Shown: positions 30,247 to 42,509 of the stretch, piece after piece | Position numbering within the stretch: the first letter of the stretch is position 1 | Layout of the letters: the number at the start of each line of letters is the position of its first letter | Assembly: GCA_963070105.1 (NCBI GenBank) | Contig: OY718808.1 | Span: 8,313,898 to 8,377,897, forward strand | DNA from: Litomosoides sigmodontis | Lineage: Eukaryota; Nematoda; Chromadorea; Rhabditida; Onchocercidae | Direction of reading: 5' to 3' | DNA: 64,000 nucleotides | The notes under the pieces: model-generated | What the model was told of the DNA's origin: nothing | What the model saw: only the letters and a program-made list of their open reading frames with translations | The model's database searches: none | Program-made: the position numbers and the translations under genes

Positions 30247-32143
30247 ATGGATGCATCGCTGATTCTACAGGGACTAATTTACATCACACTTCTTCCATCA
30301 TTTCTGATCACTGCCTCATTAATTATTTGCGAAAGTTCTCGACCACAGCGAGAAGTAATTAATTGCTCTTTCAATCAATCGATAATGATCACACACATAA
30401 ATGTTGGATCGCTTATTATTCCCTCAATTAACTAGCACCTAAGAATTCATGAGTGAAATAAATTTTAGCCTGCAAAAGAGACAATAAGCGGTAAGAAAAA
30501 TGTAACAGCTGGCAGTGGTACAATTGGAGGAATCGACGAATTGAAATCACAATGTGAAACAAAATCCACCGAGGTAAATTATTTCAATTCAAATCATTAA
30601 CCATTGTTCGTTAGCTAGGTCGACGATGAGCACACATCTCTGCTTCTTTCATTGCTTGAACGAAACTTTTACTGAAATTATCAGGTTGGAAAATTGCACT
30701 CTTCAGAGCACTAAAACGCAAAAATCAACATCGAAATCATCGAAATCGAGATTGAAATTGAAAAAAGCAAGACGGTTATCACGGGCGAATGAATTATCAA
30801 AATCAACCAAATCTGTGGAAAGAGTTTCACCTCAAGAAGCGAGAAAGAGCAGCAGATGGGAAAGGTTCCGAAAGGTGGTGGCACCTTTTTTTTTTGTTTG
30901 AAATTAAATTTTTGGGAAGTTAAATTATTTGTGAATTCCGAAAGGAAAGAAACCTCTAGCATGGCAAAAAATGCTTCTCAGAGTTTCAAATTTGATGACA
31001 GTAGGAAATGACTGTTGGTTGATGAAAGCAAAATTTCAATAAAAAATGCCATCCTGGACATTTCATTGAATCGAATTCCCAGTCTTCGTGTGTGTGATTG
31101 GATATTCATCGTAATCTTTGACTTATAATCATTCGTCTACACCTGTAACGTATTGTAATGTAAAGTTTATTTTCAGCCTCAAACAAGTAGTACGATTACC
31201 TGCAATATAGGCGGTACTCTTTTTTTTTTCCTTTTAAATTTCCTTTCAACCAATTCTCCGAAACGCTTCAAATGAAAACAAAAAGATGTGAGGCAAAATG
31301 GAACAAATTTTATGTTTGCCTAAAAATATAACTGTAGAAAAATTAAAAAAAGGAATGAAGATGGAGCCAAGATTGTTGAATTGGAATATTTCGGGCGGTG
31401 TGCAAAGGGTGTACCTAACGAATCAGAGCAATGAAAGGAGAGCAATCAAGGTGTGCTAATTTTAGGACAATTTTTTTCAGCTTAATTTCATCACAATCCT
31501 TCATTGTCTAACTTGTTTTAATATGCTTTAATGTATTGCAATTAATAGCTTTAGTATTTTTGATGTTCATTTAATACATCCTACTTTATTATTTCATCTT
31601 CGTTGAAACTGTAAGAATTTCTTCGCAAAATAGTTGAGAGTTTATTTGCGAAATTTTTGCGTGCACAATAACTTCCCAATCGTTTTATCGTTTATTGTAG
31701 CAGAAGCTTTTGTAGGTGAAATGCTCCGACAACGACCTGTACCGCGTGAGTCACGTGTTCACCTTTGTTGAGCCAGGTGAAATGGTCAGTATTGATATTC
31801 TTCGTCAAAATGGTGGTGCAAAGCCTGATAAAATGATTTTTCTTTTTACTAAAGTATGACTACCTTCCTTTTTTTTTGATTTAAAATCAACCATTTTATT
31901 TAGCTATTGTTTCATTTAGAAATTTCATCGGTTTTTAAACAGAACCACTACTAGCACATTTCAAAACGCATGCATAAAATTTCATCACTTTCATCACGAA
32001 CTTACAGTTCCGTTCCCTTTTTTTCGGCCTATTTCTTTTAGGCAGAGAAGAGTGACGAGAGCGCTTCAAAGCTGTTCAACAAAGTTTCGGTTTACCCAAT
32101 GCTTACGCTACCTCTAACAGTTAACAATCCTCTCGCAGATTAA
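30247..32143 (+). CDS. Membrane-anchored MSP-domain protein, copy A
   Basis: Seven-exon gene, 256 aa: 30247-30354, 30469-30573, 30707-30874, 31177-31213, 31338-31450, 31716-31853, 32042-32143. Residues 5-28 form a hydrophobic segment followed by RPQRE, then a Lys/Ser-rich linker of about 120 residues, then a major-sperm-protein domain from about residue 140 (starting near MEPRLLNW, with FVEPGE and the conserved core DILRQNGGAKPDK). The positive charge after the hydrophobic segment predicts the MSP domain in the cytosol. The start is set by its paralogue: both first exons are exactly 108 bp. Exon number and intron phases match copy B throughout. MSP domains bind partners through short acidic motifs or form filaments in sperm; which applies here is unknown. 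Confidence 0.82.
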
Positions 32144-32208
32144 TGTGCTTATCAGTGATAAGATCGCTTTGTTATACATTTCCTGTACATTTTGATGACA
32201 CTCTTTTG

Positions 32209-32214
32209 AATAAA
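32209..32214 (+). terminator. Poly(A) signal of MSP copy A
   Basis: AATAAA 66 nt after the stop codon at 32143. Confidence 0.7.
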
Positions 32215-32675
32215 TCTAATCGAATTGCACTAAGCGTTTCAAGCGTAATACAGTGAAATTGAAATTGAGTGAGAAAAAAAAAATGAAATGCCACAATTTT
32301 TCTGCATTAAATTAATGGTCGGAAAGAAAATAATAAGGCATGCGCTAACATACAAGTGCAAAAGTATTACAAAAAAAGACTTTACTACTTTAGCGTGTGA
32401 TTTAGAAGTTAAAATTAATAAGTAAGGAAGAATTAATAAGCTTTGAGCTGTTGAAGCTTAATTCTGCATGTCTTGTAATTCAATTAATTACTATTACAGT
32501 ACTGATAATTGAGATTGCTTAGCTAAATGGGAAAAATTTTGCATTAAATGAGATTAGCTTCACTAATAGAAATGACAGAGCAACTAACATTGATTATTAA
32601 CTAAGAAAAAAAAATGCATAATGCAAATAGTGCATTAATATATTTAGGGAAATTGAAATATGCAAATTTAATATG

Positions 32676-32683
32676 TATATAAA
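32676..32683 (+). promoter_or_regulatory. TATA box of MSP copy B
   Basis: TATATAAA followed by GG, 106 bp before the start codon at 32789 and about 95 bp before the candidate trans-splice acceptor. Position and sequence are good for a core promoter. Confidence 0.5.
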
Positions 32684-32769
32684 GGTGAATATAAAACATT
32701 AAAGCAATCCTAGTAACATCTCTCTTAGCGTACAATTAATGAAGTTTGGTTGTTTCGAAAATTTGGTTA

Positions 32770-32778
32770 CAATTTTAG
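32770..32778 (+). promoter_or_regulatory. Candidate trans-splice acceptor of MSP copy B
   Basis: CAATTTTAG ends 10 nt before the start codon at 32789, with no upstream exon in evidence. This is the arrangement expected for spliced-leader addition. Confidence 0.45.
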
Positions 32779-32788
32779 AAGTTAAATA

Positions 32789-34522
32789 ATGGGAGTGTTA
32801 ATTACGGCGGAAGCGCTATTGAGCTTTCTGGTGCTACCATTGCTTGTAACTTTAGCAACTTTAGTTTCCTGTGGAAATTCACGACCGAAACATCAAGTAA
32901 TTTAGCAGCAATTTATTATAATATGATGAATAGAAAGAAAGTTCAATCAAATTCCTAAATCATTACTGCACTTCCAGCTATGGATAATGGCATTATCCAC
33001 TTGAATTTAGAAAATTTTAGACGATTTCAAGTTAAGCTAGCAAATTGTTTCTCGTGTTAAATTTAATAGTGACGAAGTATTTTTTTTCTTCCCACAACTA
33101 ATTTTTAAAATTATAGGTAAGAGTAAGGAGTAATTCACAAAGAGGAGCAATGACAGTGAAGAATTATAAGTCGGGAAGTCAAAGAGAAATGAAATCATCA
33201 AAAACGCAGAAAACACTCAGTGCAAGCGAATCACGCTCGACCAAATCACGCATACAGCAAGGCATTCCTCCTCCTACGGTAAATTTACCGCTCCCGTCTT
33301 GCTCAAACATTACAAATTGCATATTTCATCAAAAATTAAAATCCAACAATTTATTTCAGCGAAGTCAACGTACCGAACCTCCGCAATCAACAAGTGGAAC
33401 GCTTGCTGAGGTACGAATAATGCGCGTTATTATTATTTTGAATTACCTTATTCCGATCGTTACGGTATTAACCTTACAACACTCCATGAGTGAAATATTT
33501 ACAGAATTACAATTATTAATCAATTAATTAATTAAGACATAAAATTTACCACAAAGTATCACGTACATTCACGCTAAAAGATTTACTAAATCGGTCCATT
33601 TATTACAGTAAATTATACACATTACCGATTAGATCAGAGCTGATGATCAAATGCGATTTAATTATAGTGAACGAATCTTCAAGCGGAATCTAAATAGTGA
33701 ACTTTAAATTTAAGATTATCCGAAAGAAGAAATTTTATTAAATGAAATCACTTTTTTTCAGAAATCGTCAGCAGCTAGCAAGGAGTTGGGTGGTAAATTA
33801 TTCAGTCGATTTCAAAGAATGAACGAAATCAAAAACATTTTTTGGCATTAATGATCTTCTAAATTTAAAAATGAGCTCGCAGAAACTATTTAGACCGTCG
33901 TGATCTCCTGAAAATGGAGCCTAAGGAGTTGCGCTGGAATGTGTCCGGTGGCGTCCGGCAGGTCTTCATCACAAATCCTACCAATACCCGCCACGCAATT
34001 AAGGTTCCGTTCTGTTACATTTAAATTTCATAACCTCTCTCTCAGATTTTTATTTTTAAACTTTTCCCATTGCCATTTCAGTTCTCTTTACGTCTGTTTG
34101 CTGCTCCTTTTTACTTCCCTACCATCCAAACATCTTTACTTTTAATTCGCTGATTAATTTTGCTATAAAAAAGAAGCCGACGAGTAAAAGTGTGAATTTT
34201 AGGTGAAATGTTCCGATAACAGTGTATACCGTGTTAATCCCGTCTTTTCGTTCGTCGAACCAGGCCAAATATTGTCTATTGACATTTTACGTCAAAATGG
34301 TGGCGCTAAAGTGGACAAAATGGTCTTCGTTGCTGCTACGGTATCCTTCCGCCCAAACTATTGATGCCGTTCGGCTGTTCCAACTTATTTCAATGTTTTG
34401 CAGTTCGCTAATGCATTCACATATTTTAGGCAAAGAAGGAAGACGTCAATCCACGAGCGGTATTTCAGAATAATTTACCCAAACCTATGATGGTTTTACC
34501 GCTAATTGCAACCGCCAAATAA
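32789..34522 (+). CDS. Membrane-anchored MSP-domain protein, copy B
   Basis: Tandem paralogue of the gene ending at 32143, seven exons, 230 aa: 32789-32896, 33117-33278, 33360-33410, 33762-33792, 33894-34003, 34203-34340, 34430-34522. Residues 4-30 are hydrophobic, ending SCGNSRPKHQ; a Ser/Lys/Thr-rich linker follows; the MSP domain begins near MEPKELRWNV and contains FVEPGQ and DILRQNGGAKVDK. Intron phases (0,0,0,1,0,0) are the same as in copy A, and the 108-bp and 138-bp exons are equal in length. The linker has diverged in length and sequence far more than the membrane segment or MSP domain. The two genes are 645 bp apart, stop to start. Confidence 0.85.
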
Positions 34523-34705
34523 TACATAACTTCTTTACTACAGTAACCAGAAATGACCATAGCTTTCATTGAAGAATCACATAGAACTCCCAAAATTTTC
34601 TTCCGGATAATCGCCATAACTTTACTGAAATATTGATGCTTCATAAAAATGAACAGAACTCTCGCACTATGCTCTCTACTAATTAACTAATTGCTGTGAT
34701 CATGC

Positions 34706-34721
34706 AATAAATTTGAATAAA
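34706..34721 (+). terminator. Poly(A) signals of MSP copy B
   Basis: Two AATAAA hexamers, at 34706-34711 and 34716-34721, about 190 nt after the stop codon. Confidence 0.6.
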
Positions 34722-35419
34722 TACCTGTCATGTATGCTTGAGAAATTTTAATTTCAAAAATACACATAAACGAAACATCTTTTCCCTTAATTTTTCATTT
34801 ATACTGCAAATATCCTTAGTATCTCTCCTCATCACTTATCAGTAATCTGTTCACTAAACTAATTTAATCAATGCGAAATGAATTTAGTGAAAGATGGAAA
34901 TGAGTGATAACAATTGAAGTCCCTAAAATGTATCCACTGAATTTCACTGCTAAAATTGTTGGCCACATTTTTAAACGAAATTTAAAAATTCTCATCTTCC
35001 GTTTTTTTTAGTGAAATTTTGATGATAGCTTTCCAATTACCTTGTTTTACTGCTTCCATTGTAATTTGTTTTATAGGAAAAGAGAAAAATCAAATGCAAA
35101 ATTATCACTTATTTGCTATGCCATTTTTTGAGGAAAAAAAATCAATCGATGTGACTTGTACACTTTCAAAACTTTTTTAAGTGCTGCGAGTGAGAAAGAT
35201 TACAGTTTTGATGAGAGTATCTGACTGGTAAAAGACGAAGAAGTAACTAAGAAAGGATGGAATGAAATGTAACCAATCAAATTGTGCAAAATTTAATTTA
35301 AATTTTTATGAAAATTGAATGATTGATAAATGAGGTGAAATTGGAGGAAAATTTCATTGTATTCATTCATGCTATAGCTGTACGGCAATACATTGAATAA
35401 GCGGTGCGCTGTCTGTCTG
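34722..35419. other. Intergenic region before the Argonaute gene
   Basis: AT-rich DNA without a recognised gene. It presumably includes the Argonaute promoter. Because the first Argonaute exon is uncertain, part of this stretch could be 5' UTR or an unrecognised first exon. Confidence 0.45.
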
Positions 35420-38400
35420 ATGGGGAATTGTGACAAGGATGCAGGCGACTCTGGTTGGAATTAATTTCTTCAACTTTTTGTTGGGAAAATTTAGTGGTCA
35501 GAGGGAGTTGTTAAAATTGTTTCACTGTTCGTTTTAGAATTTAACATTAACTTTGTCCATTTTTTTTCATGTTAAAATTTTCGAAACACAAAGAAATGTT
35601 TTAGGAATTCATTCACCTGAACATTTTTCCGGTTCGCAACGCAAAAGCTCACAGTCATCGGGATCGCAATGTGAATCGGGCATTAGTGGTTCACCACGTG
35701 ACCTTTCTCCCCCACTACTTCAGGTGCTAAATTTTCTCAAAATTCAGTGACGTTTTTTGCGGCACTGAAATGCATGAAATAAAAGGCAGGAGAAAAAAGG
35801 AAAGGATGAAATGTTATGAATAGGTGTAATTTGAGGAATTAGCATGCATGAATCTTCGTGAGGTGGCCTCTCGACCAGATGTTGGTCGTGCTGGACGTCA
35901 AATAGCAATTCGTTCGAATTTTTTTGAAGTTGAAATTGTCAATAATAATATGATGGTTACTCAGTATTATGTAGAAATTCATCATCCAGGATCCAGGAAA
36001 CTTGACAGGTTTATGTCATTTCTTTTTTTTTTTTTTGCTTAGAAATTTTTGTGGTGCCCACTCTTATCCGATTGCTGCAGCTGCACTGATCTACCTCAAT
36101 AAACCATTTCACTCCTAGCTTTGGATACTGTAAAATTCATATTTTTCATAAATATCTCTCATTGCATTTATCCTTGCAAATTTTAAAAAGCAAATTATTT
36201 CATTTTTATTTAAATTAATCTTAATAAACGAGCCAAAAAAAGGATGAAAGTGTAGGGAGGAAAATCGTGTGATATTTTGGAAAGTAATCATTGATCATCG
36301 ACAATATTTTCCAAATAAATTTGCTATTGCGTACGATGGAGCGCATCAGTTGTACACAACAACACGTATTGAATTCCCAGACGGACGGCCATCTGTGCGT
36401 CAACTGTTTTTCTTTTTTTTTTTTTTGAGAAAAATGAAATTTTAAGAATTGAGGAAGCAAAGGATGTAAAAATGTTCTGTAGATTCGACTGGAGAGTGAT
36501 GTTTCATTGGCGAAGGATTCACGAGAATCGACACGTTGCGCCGTGTCATTCCAATGCGTAGGTCCAGTGCTGATTGAAATGCGGCGCACGAGGACGAATA
36601 ACTTGGACGAGAGAATTTTAACGCCAATTCAAATTATTGATATTATATTGCGTCAATCACTTACTTGTCCATATATCCAGTTTGGTTCATTCTTGCTTTC
36701 ATCTTTGTTTTTACTCAGCATTTATTTGAATTTAGTTAAATTTTAAGAAAAATTTTTTATTTCAAGAGCAGCTGAGGTTGGCTTCTATCTAACCTTTATC
36801 CTAGTTTGAATGTTAAATAATTGAGAAGAAAAGTGCAGGTTGAACTAAAGACCATCTATTTCACATACAAAAATTAAAATGCATCTATAACTTCTGAAAC
36901 TTTCAATATTCATATTCTCTAATAGCAAAAAAGATGCATTTTTTTGAAAATTTAATTTTTGTCCTTAAAATGTGCAAATTTTTGTTTTTTTTTCAGAAAT
37001 TCTGCAAATTTTATTGTTCTTAAATCGTCGAGCTATCGACTACCCGTAAATGGTGCAGCGGCATTGGATTTAGAAGGTGGCAAGGAGATGTGGACCGGAT
37101 TTTTCTCCTCTGCGCACGTAGCTACTGGATGGAAACTATTTCTTAACATTGACGGTTGGCCAAATTTCCATACCATCAACGTCTCTGATCAATTTCAGTG
37201 TTTATCAAGCACAATGTACAGGTGAAAAAAGCGCATGGCTAACTAAAAGAAAGGCTACTCGAAGACTGAAATGACCAAGATGTATCTGTAATGTTTTAAG
37301 AAAAAAAAATTGAATGTTATTAGGGTGATGTGTTTCAGTGACGCATACGGTATTTTACAAAGCACGTATTTCTTTGGTTCAATTTATGTGTGAAGTGTTA
37401 AATGAGAAATCAAGCCATTATTGTCGGTCAAGTCCTAAGGACAATCATCGAAATGCCGCATTAAAAAGTACGCGTTACACACGTGATGGTTCCTACAACG
37501 GTAGTGGCTACAGAAATTCGTCATCTTATTCACGTCACACGAATAGTCGATATCGTGATTACAGCTATCATGATTATACCGGAGGAGCACTTTCAGTAAG
37601 TAATTTTTTTTTTGCTCTTTACTAACTACATACGTGTCTGTCTAATTTTGCTTTGAAAAAGAAACTTTACAATTTGAACGTAAAAATTGTATTCCACGTC
37701 ATTCCAATGGATTAGTCATAAAAATAGTAAATTCAAATGGAAAAATTAAAAATCCTACTTTACAGTGTCAAATTTTCGCTGCAAAAAATACCTTTCTTGC
37801 TTATTACAAGTGTTTTCTCAATGTTTGAAAAATTTTCAGCCAGAAAAGTTGCACAAAGGTTTCTCATTGAGCAGCCATGAATTAAAAATTTTCGGTGATG
37901 CTGTGAAAGGAATTAAAGTACGCATTTCACACCGTGCTGGTGCAATTCGTGTTTACCGCATTAACAGTCTTCAACTTCCAGCTGATCAGCTTTGGTACCA
38001 TTTCCCATTAATAAGTTGATGAGATTGTAAAATTTTACTGATAATGCTACTCAATCTAATGTATTATGTCAGTTTTGCATATTGCTAAATTACTGTTTGA
38101 ATTAGAAGTTTAGGAGGAAATTCATATTTTGGATATGCTAAAATACTTGCTTACACTTGTTAACTTTAGGTTTCAAGGCAAAGATGAAGATGGTAATGAG
38201 CGACGTATGACGGTAGCCGATTACTTTAGAGAGCGTTATGGTGAGCTAAAGTATCCAAAACTTCCATGCGTTCACGTGGGTCCAATAACACGTAATATCT
38301 ATTTTCCATTGGAAGTTTGTATGCTTGATGTTCCACAAAAGTATAACAAAAAATTAAACGACAAACAGACGTCAGCTATTATTCGAGTATGACCTATTCC

Positions 38401-41400
38401 TGAAATTAACTTTAATAATTAATTAATTAGTTATGCTGAACATGTGGCATTTGATAATTATAATCGTATTACGGGTTTTTTTTTGCTTTTTTTGCATTCT
38501 ATTAAATTAGGCCTCGATGATGTGGGATGATTTGAGGCATTGGAAAGGTCCTTCTTTAGGCAGCAGCTGTGGATGCAATTTCACGTGAACAGCGTATTGC
38601 ATCATTGTGCGAGCAAGCTGACTTTCAACATGACCCATTCTTGCATGAATTTGGTTTACAAATTAATCCGAAAATGTGTGAAATGATTGGTCGTGTTTTA
38701 GCACCACCTCGTATCCTTCTTGGCGAAAATAATCGTAAAACGGTTGAATCCTAAAATTAAAACTTTATTCCAAATTACGCAGTAATAATTATTTTAAAAT
38801 AAAAAAATACTTCCTTTAAATTTGAATAAATTCTTAAAAAGCTTGAATCTGAATTGGTTGAGGATCCGATTGTTACACCAAAAGATGGAGCTTGGTCAAT
38901 GGACAATCAACAGCTGTACCTACCAGCTAGCTGTCATAGCTATTCCATGATAGCAATTGTCAGTCCACGAGAGCAAAACCATTTGCAGTTCGATTTTACC
39001 TCTTTGAACTTCAAATTCCATCCAATCCTATTTCTTCAAAAATAATGCAAAAATTTCACGCACTTATTATTTCACTGTAAATTCCGGTCGTTTTCATTTT
39101 GAATTAATTTAGAGCATTTTGCCAAGCACTTAGCGAAAAAGCTAGTCAGATGGGAATGGAATTTCCACGTTGGCCTGACCTGGTGAAGTACGGTCGTAAC
39201 AAAGAAGATGTTGTCATTTTGTTCAATGAGATTGCTATCGAATATAGGCAAACAGGAACTGTATGCGATCTGGTCATCGTTGTCCTACCGACCAAAAATG
39301 CTGACCTCTACAGTAGGTCATTTCAATTAAAAGAATGTGAAATTTTAACTTTCTTTTTCCTTTCTTATTTCTCTTTATTACTCGCGTTTTTTTTCTTATT
39401 TTTTTAATTTTCATTTCAAATTTCATTTGATATGTTAAAAACTGTTACATTGGAAAGAATATATTTAAAATTTATACTTCACTAACAACAAAATGCTAGA
39501 ATTTTAAATTTCAAATCAGAATGAGGAAGTCCTAGTTTCAGTATTAAGCGTAGTAATTGCCTGTGATCGTGTTAGCACTGGATAATTGAAATATTTTCAG
39601 TGACCGTAAAAGAATGCAGTGATATGATACACGGAATTATGTCGCAGTGCATTCTGATCAAAAACGTCACGCGTCCGTCACCTGTTATGTGCTGCAATAT
39701 GATTTTGAAAATAAACATGAAATTAGGTGGCATCAATTCACGTGTTATTGCTAATTCGATTACACAGAAATATCTTATCGATGTGCCAACTCTCATCATC
39801 GGAATTGATGTGACGCATCCGACGCAGCACGAGGAGCGACAGAATATCCCATCTGTTGCGGCGGTATAATTGCAAATTTGAAATTTTCCTTTCTTACTTT
39901 GCTAGCATTCATTTGATTTCGGTCGGTTCAAATTCAAGCAATTTGTTAGAAATCACTGAAATAGCTAGCAAAATTTACTTGTAGATTGTGGCAAATCTCG
40001 ACTTATATCCGCAATCATACGGTGCAAATATCAAAATTCAGCGTAAATGTCGCGAATCGGTTGTTTATCTTCTGGATGCCGTACGTGAACGTCTTGTTAG
40101 TTTCTACAAGACTACACATCAGAAACCAACTCGCATCATCGTTTATCGTGATGGAGTTTCCGAGGGACAATTCAGTGAGGTAATTGAATTTATTAATATC
40201 ACAACAAGGGAATTGTGATCGATTGTTTTGCACTGAATTATAAGCGATAAGATATTTGACAACTTAGGAAACAACGTAAAAGACGTGGAAGTGGAAACAT
40301 TTCTTAATCTAAACAAAGAGGAGAAAATTGCAGATTTTACGTGAGGAAATGCAAGGTATTCGTACAGCATGCTTGATGCTATCAGCGGACTATCGACCAC
40401 CAATTACGTACATCGTCGTGCAAAAACGTCATCATGCACGTATGTTCTGCAAGTATACACGTGATGCAGTTGGTAAAGCAAAGAATGTTCCGCCAGGCAC
40501 AGTAGTGGATACAGGAATTGTTTCGCCGGAAGGCTTTGACTTCTATTTGTGCTCACATTTCGGTATTCAGGTAATGTGCTAACCTCTTCTTCCACTCCAT
40601 TCAATTCTTTCAACTATTAGTCTTTTAAATTGTTAGTCTTAAAATTAGTGCAATATTAGATTTTAGAATCATTCGCCCTAGTCTACAACTATATAGAACG
40701 TGATTTAATAGGTATATTGAATAATCAGTCAAAAGTTATGCTTATTTTATGGAAACCTACAAAATTCCAGGATTACAATAGGATTTTCAGGGTACCTCTA
40801 GGCCAGCACACTATCATGTTCTCTGGGATGATTCGAAGTTCACAGCAGATGAACTTCAGTCAATGACATTCAGTATGTGTCATACGTATGGACGTTGCAC
40901 TCGTTCAATTTCCATTCCCGCACCTGTTTATTACGCCGATCTCGTAGCTACACGTGCTCGATGTCATATCAAACGAAAAATGTTTCACATTTATTTCTCT
41001 TCTTTTTCGAAGCAAGCAATCACTGCCATTTGATAATTTAAATAATTCGTTGCAAATTCTCTAGCCATTTCCAGGGGTGTATATGAAGCAGACGTGATGT
41101 CGGACGCTGCTTCCCTCATCTCCTCATCGCTATCATCGCTAATTTCCGCAGGACGTATCACAAGCTTACAGCACATTATCGATGAGGATGATGCTCTGTC
41201 GGATGGAGAAAGTATCAAAGTACGTCCTTTCCACATATTCATTTTTTTTGGTTTTCGAAAAATTTTTGCACAAATAAGCAACAAAAAATTTTTTGCTTTC
41301 TTTTTTTTTTTTGAAAAATCTATTTTCATTTCAATTTCATTACGAGCGAATTTTTGATCAAAATTCCTCCTTCAACTGCATCTCTCCTGAACAGTTATCT

Positions 41401-41728
41401 CACACTATGGATAATGTAAAAAAAACAACCAAAAAACAGAAAATGAAAATTCGAATTCAACCTGTGCTCATCATGTGCATGCGCAGATAGGCTGCATTGA
41501 ACTTGAATAACTCTTCAGATGTAACTAAAACTCTACTTAGTACTTTTCAATACCTGATTACCGTACCCCGATGAGTAGAGGAGTTTTGGTTAAAATGAAA
41601 TTTACGACAGCTTCCCATTCTTTGTTCAGGACGGTCCAACACGATCGCTTATGAGCGACAGTGAGGCAGCACTACAGGACTACGTTACAGTCTCGGAGAA
41701 ATTTAAGGGACGTATGTACTTCGTTTAA
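35420..41728 (+). CDS. Argonaute, ALG-3/ALG-4-like AGO-clade protein
   Basis: Small-RNA-guided Argonaute, 18-exon model, 1026 aa. Exons: 35420-35453 (weak), 35605-35723, 35863-36008, 36256-36394, 36483-36679, 36997-37154, 37339-37595, 37840-37994, 38170-38386, 38560-38742, 38842-38987, 39113-39312, 39601-39863, 39985-40179, 40334-40570, 40791-40981, 41075-41219, 41630-41728. Order: Ser-rich N-terminus, N domain, a Ser/Tyr/Arg-rich insertion at about residues 287-362, PAZ, MID, PIWI, and the terminal MYFV typical of AGO-clade proteins. Active-site residues are Asp720 (GIDVTHP), Glu762 (RESVVY), Asp794 ([10 protein letters not shown]) and, in the fourth position, Asp932 (PVYYADLVA) where animal AGOs usually have His. 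Resemblance to ALG-3/4, the C. elegans male-germline Argonautes, is from remembered conservation and was not tested by a tree. The start codon is the least certain part; ATG at 35848 is an alternative. Confidence 0.9.
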
Positions 41729-41739
41729 GGATATTGTCC

Positions 41740-41766
41740 AACACACACACACACACACACACACAC
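41740..41766. repeat. (CA)n microsatellite
   Basis: A short uninterrupted CA run immediately after the Argonaute stop codon, probably in its 3' UTR. Confidence 0.85.
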
Positions 41767-41943
41767 TCATGAATCATTAAAAGTTAAATTCTCATCAATG
41801 ATAGTATTAGGGGCTTTTTTCTTCGAGCAATTAAACTAATTGCTGAGCTATGAATTGTCAAATTGTCTAAAATAGAAAGTAGGTGAGAGAGGAAAAGTTT
41901 GATGGCGTTAACGTTAAATTTCTTTTTTTTGCTGACTCAGCAA

Positions 41944-41949
41944 AATAAA
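41944..41949 (+). terminator. Poly(A) signal of the Argonaute gene
   Basis: AATAAA 216 nt after the stop codon at 41728. Confidence 0.5.
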
Positions 41950-42432
41950 GAAGAAAGTTGTAGGTAGGAGAATTCTAATAGAAACATCAAAAAGTTATGA
42001 AAATATTTTAAAATTTCACACCAAAATGTCGATAAAACTCCTAAATGAATAATAATGTGTTATTTTGAAAATTTATCTGAAAATACTTGCTGGAAGAGCT
42101 ATCTGTATGTATGAAATGTTTGCTGTGCCTCATAGTTCTAATTTTACAAAACGTTGAAATAAAACCATTTATTGCACAAACCGTATTTTAAAAAAAAATA
42201 ATTAAGGATGAAATTACAATTATTTAACACCTCGCAACTAAAAGACATAAAGTTAAACCATCGCAAAACAAATGACCATTAACAAATGACCATGCATTCC
42301 AAAAACGGAACGTTACAGAAATGATGAAAACGTTACATAAACATTCGTGATGCACATGAGCGAACATCAAACACCTTCTTCCGTTCAGTATTCAAATTTT
42401 TTTAAATTTAAAATGAACGGAGAAAGTGGTGA

Positions 42433-42504
42433 GGTCCCGTGGTGTAGTGGTTAGCACTCAGGACTTTGAATCCTGCGACGGGAGTTCAAATCTCCCCGGG
42501 ACCT
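42433..42504 (+). tRNA. tRNA-Gln(UUG): tRNA-Gln, anticodon UUG
   Basis: Complete cloverleaf. Acceptor GGTCCCG pairs with CGGGACC; D arm GTGT/GCAC; anticodon stem CAGGA/TCCTG with loop CTTTGAA, anticodon TTG at 42466-42468; T arm GGGAG/CTCCC with loop TTCAAAT. The discriminator would be T at 42504. No intron. A run of four T at 42506-42509 serves as a Pol III terminator. The T loop and D arm supply the internal A and B box promoters. Confidence 0.97.
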
Positions 42505-42505
42505 G

Positions 42506-42509
42506 TTTT
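42506..42509 (+). terminator. Pol III terminator of tRNA-Gln
   Basis: TTTT starting 2 nt after the mature tRNA end; four T is the minimum usual Pol III stop, so read-through is possible. Confidence 0.6.
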
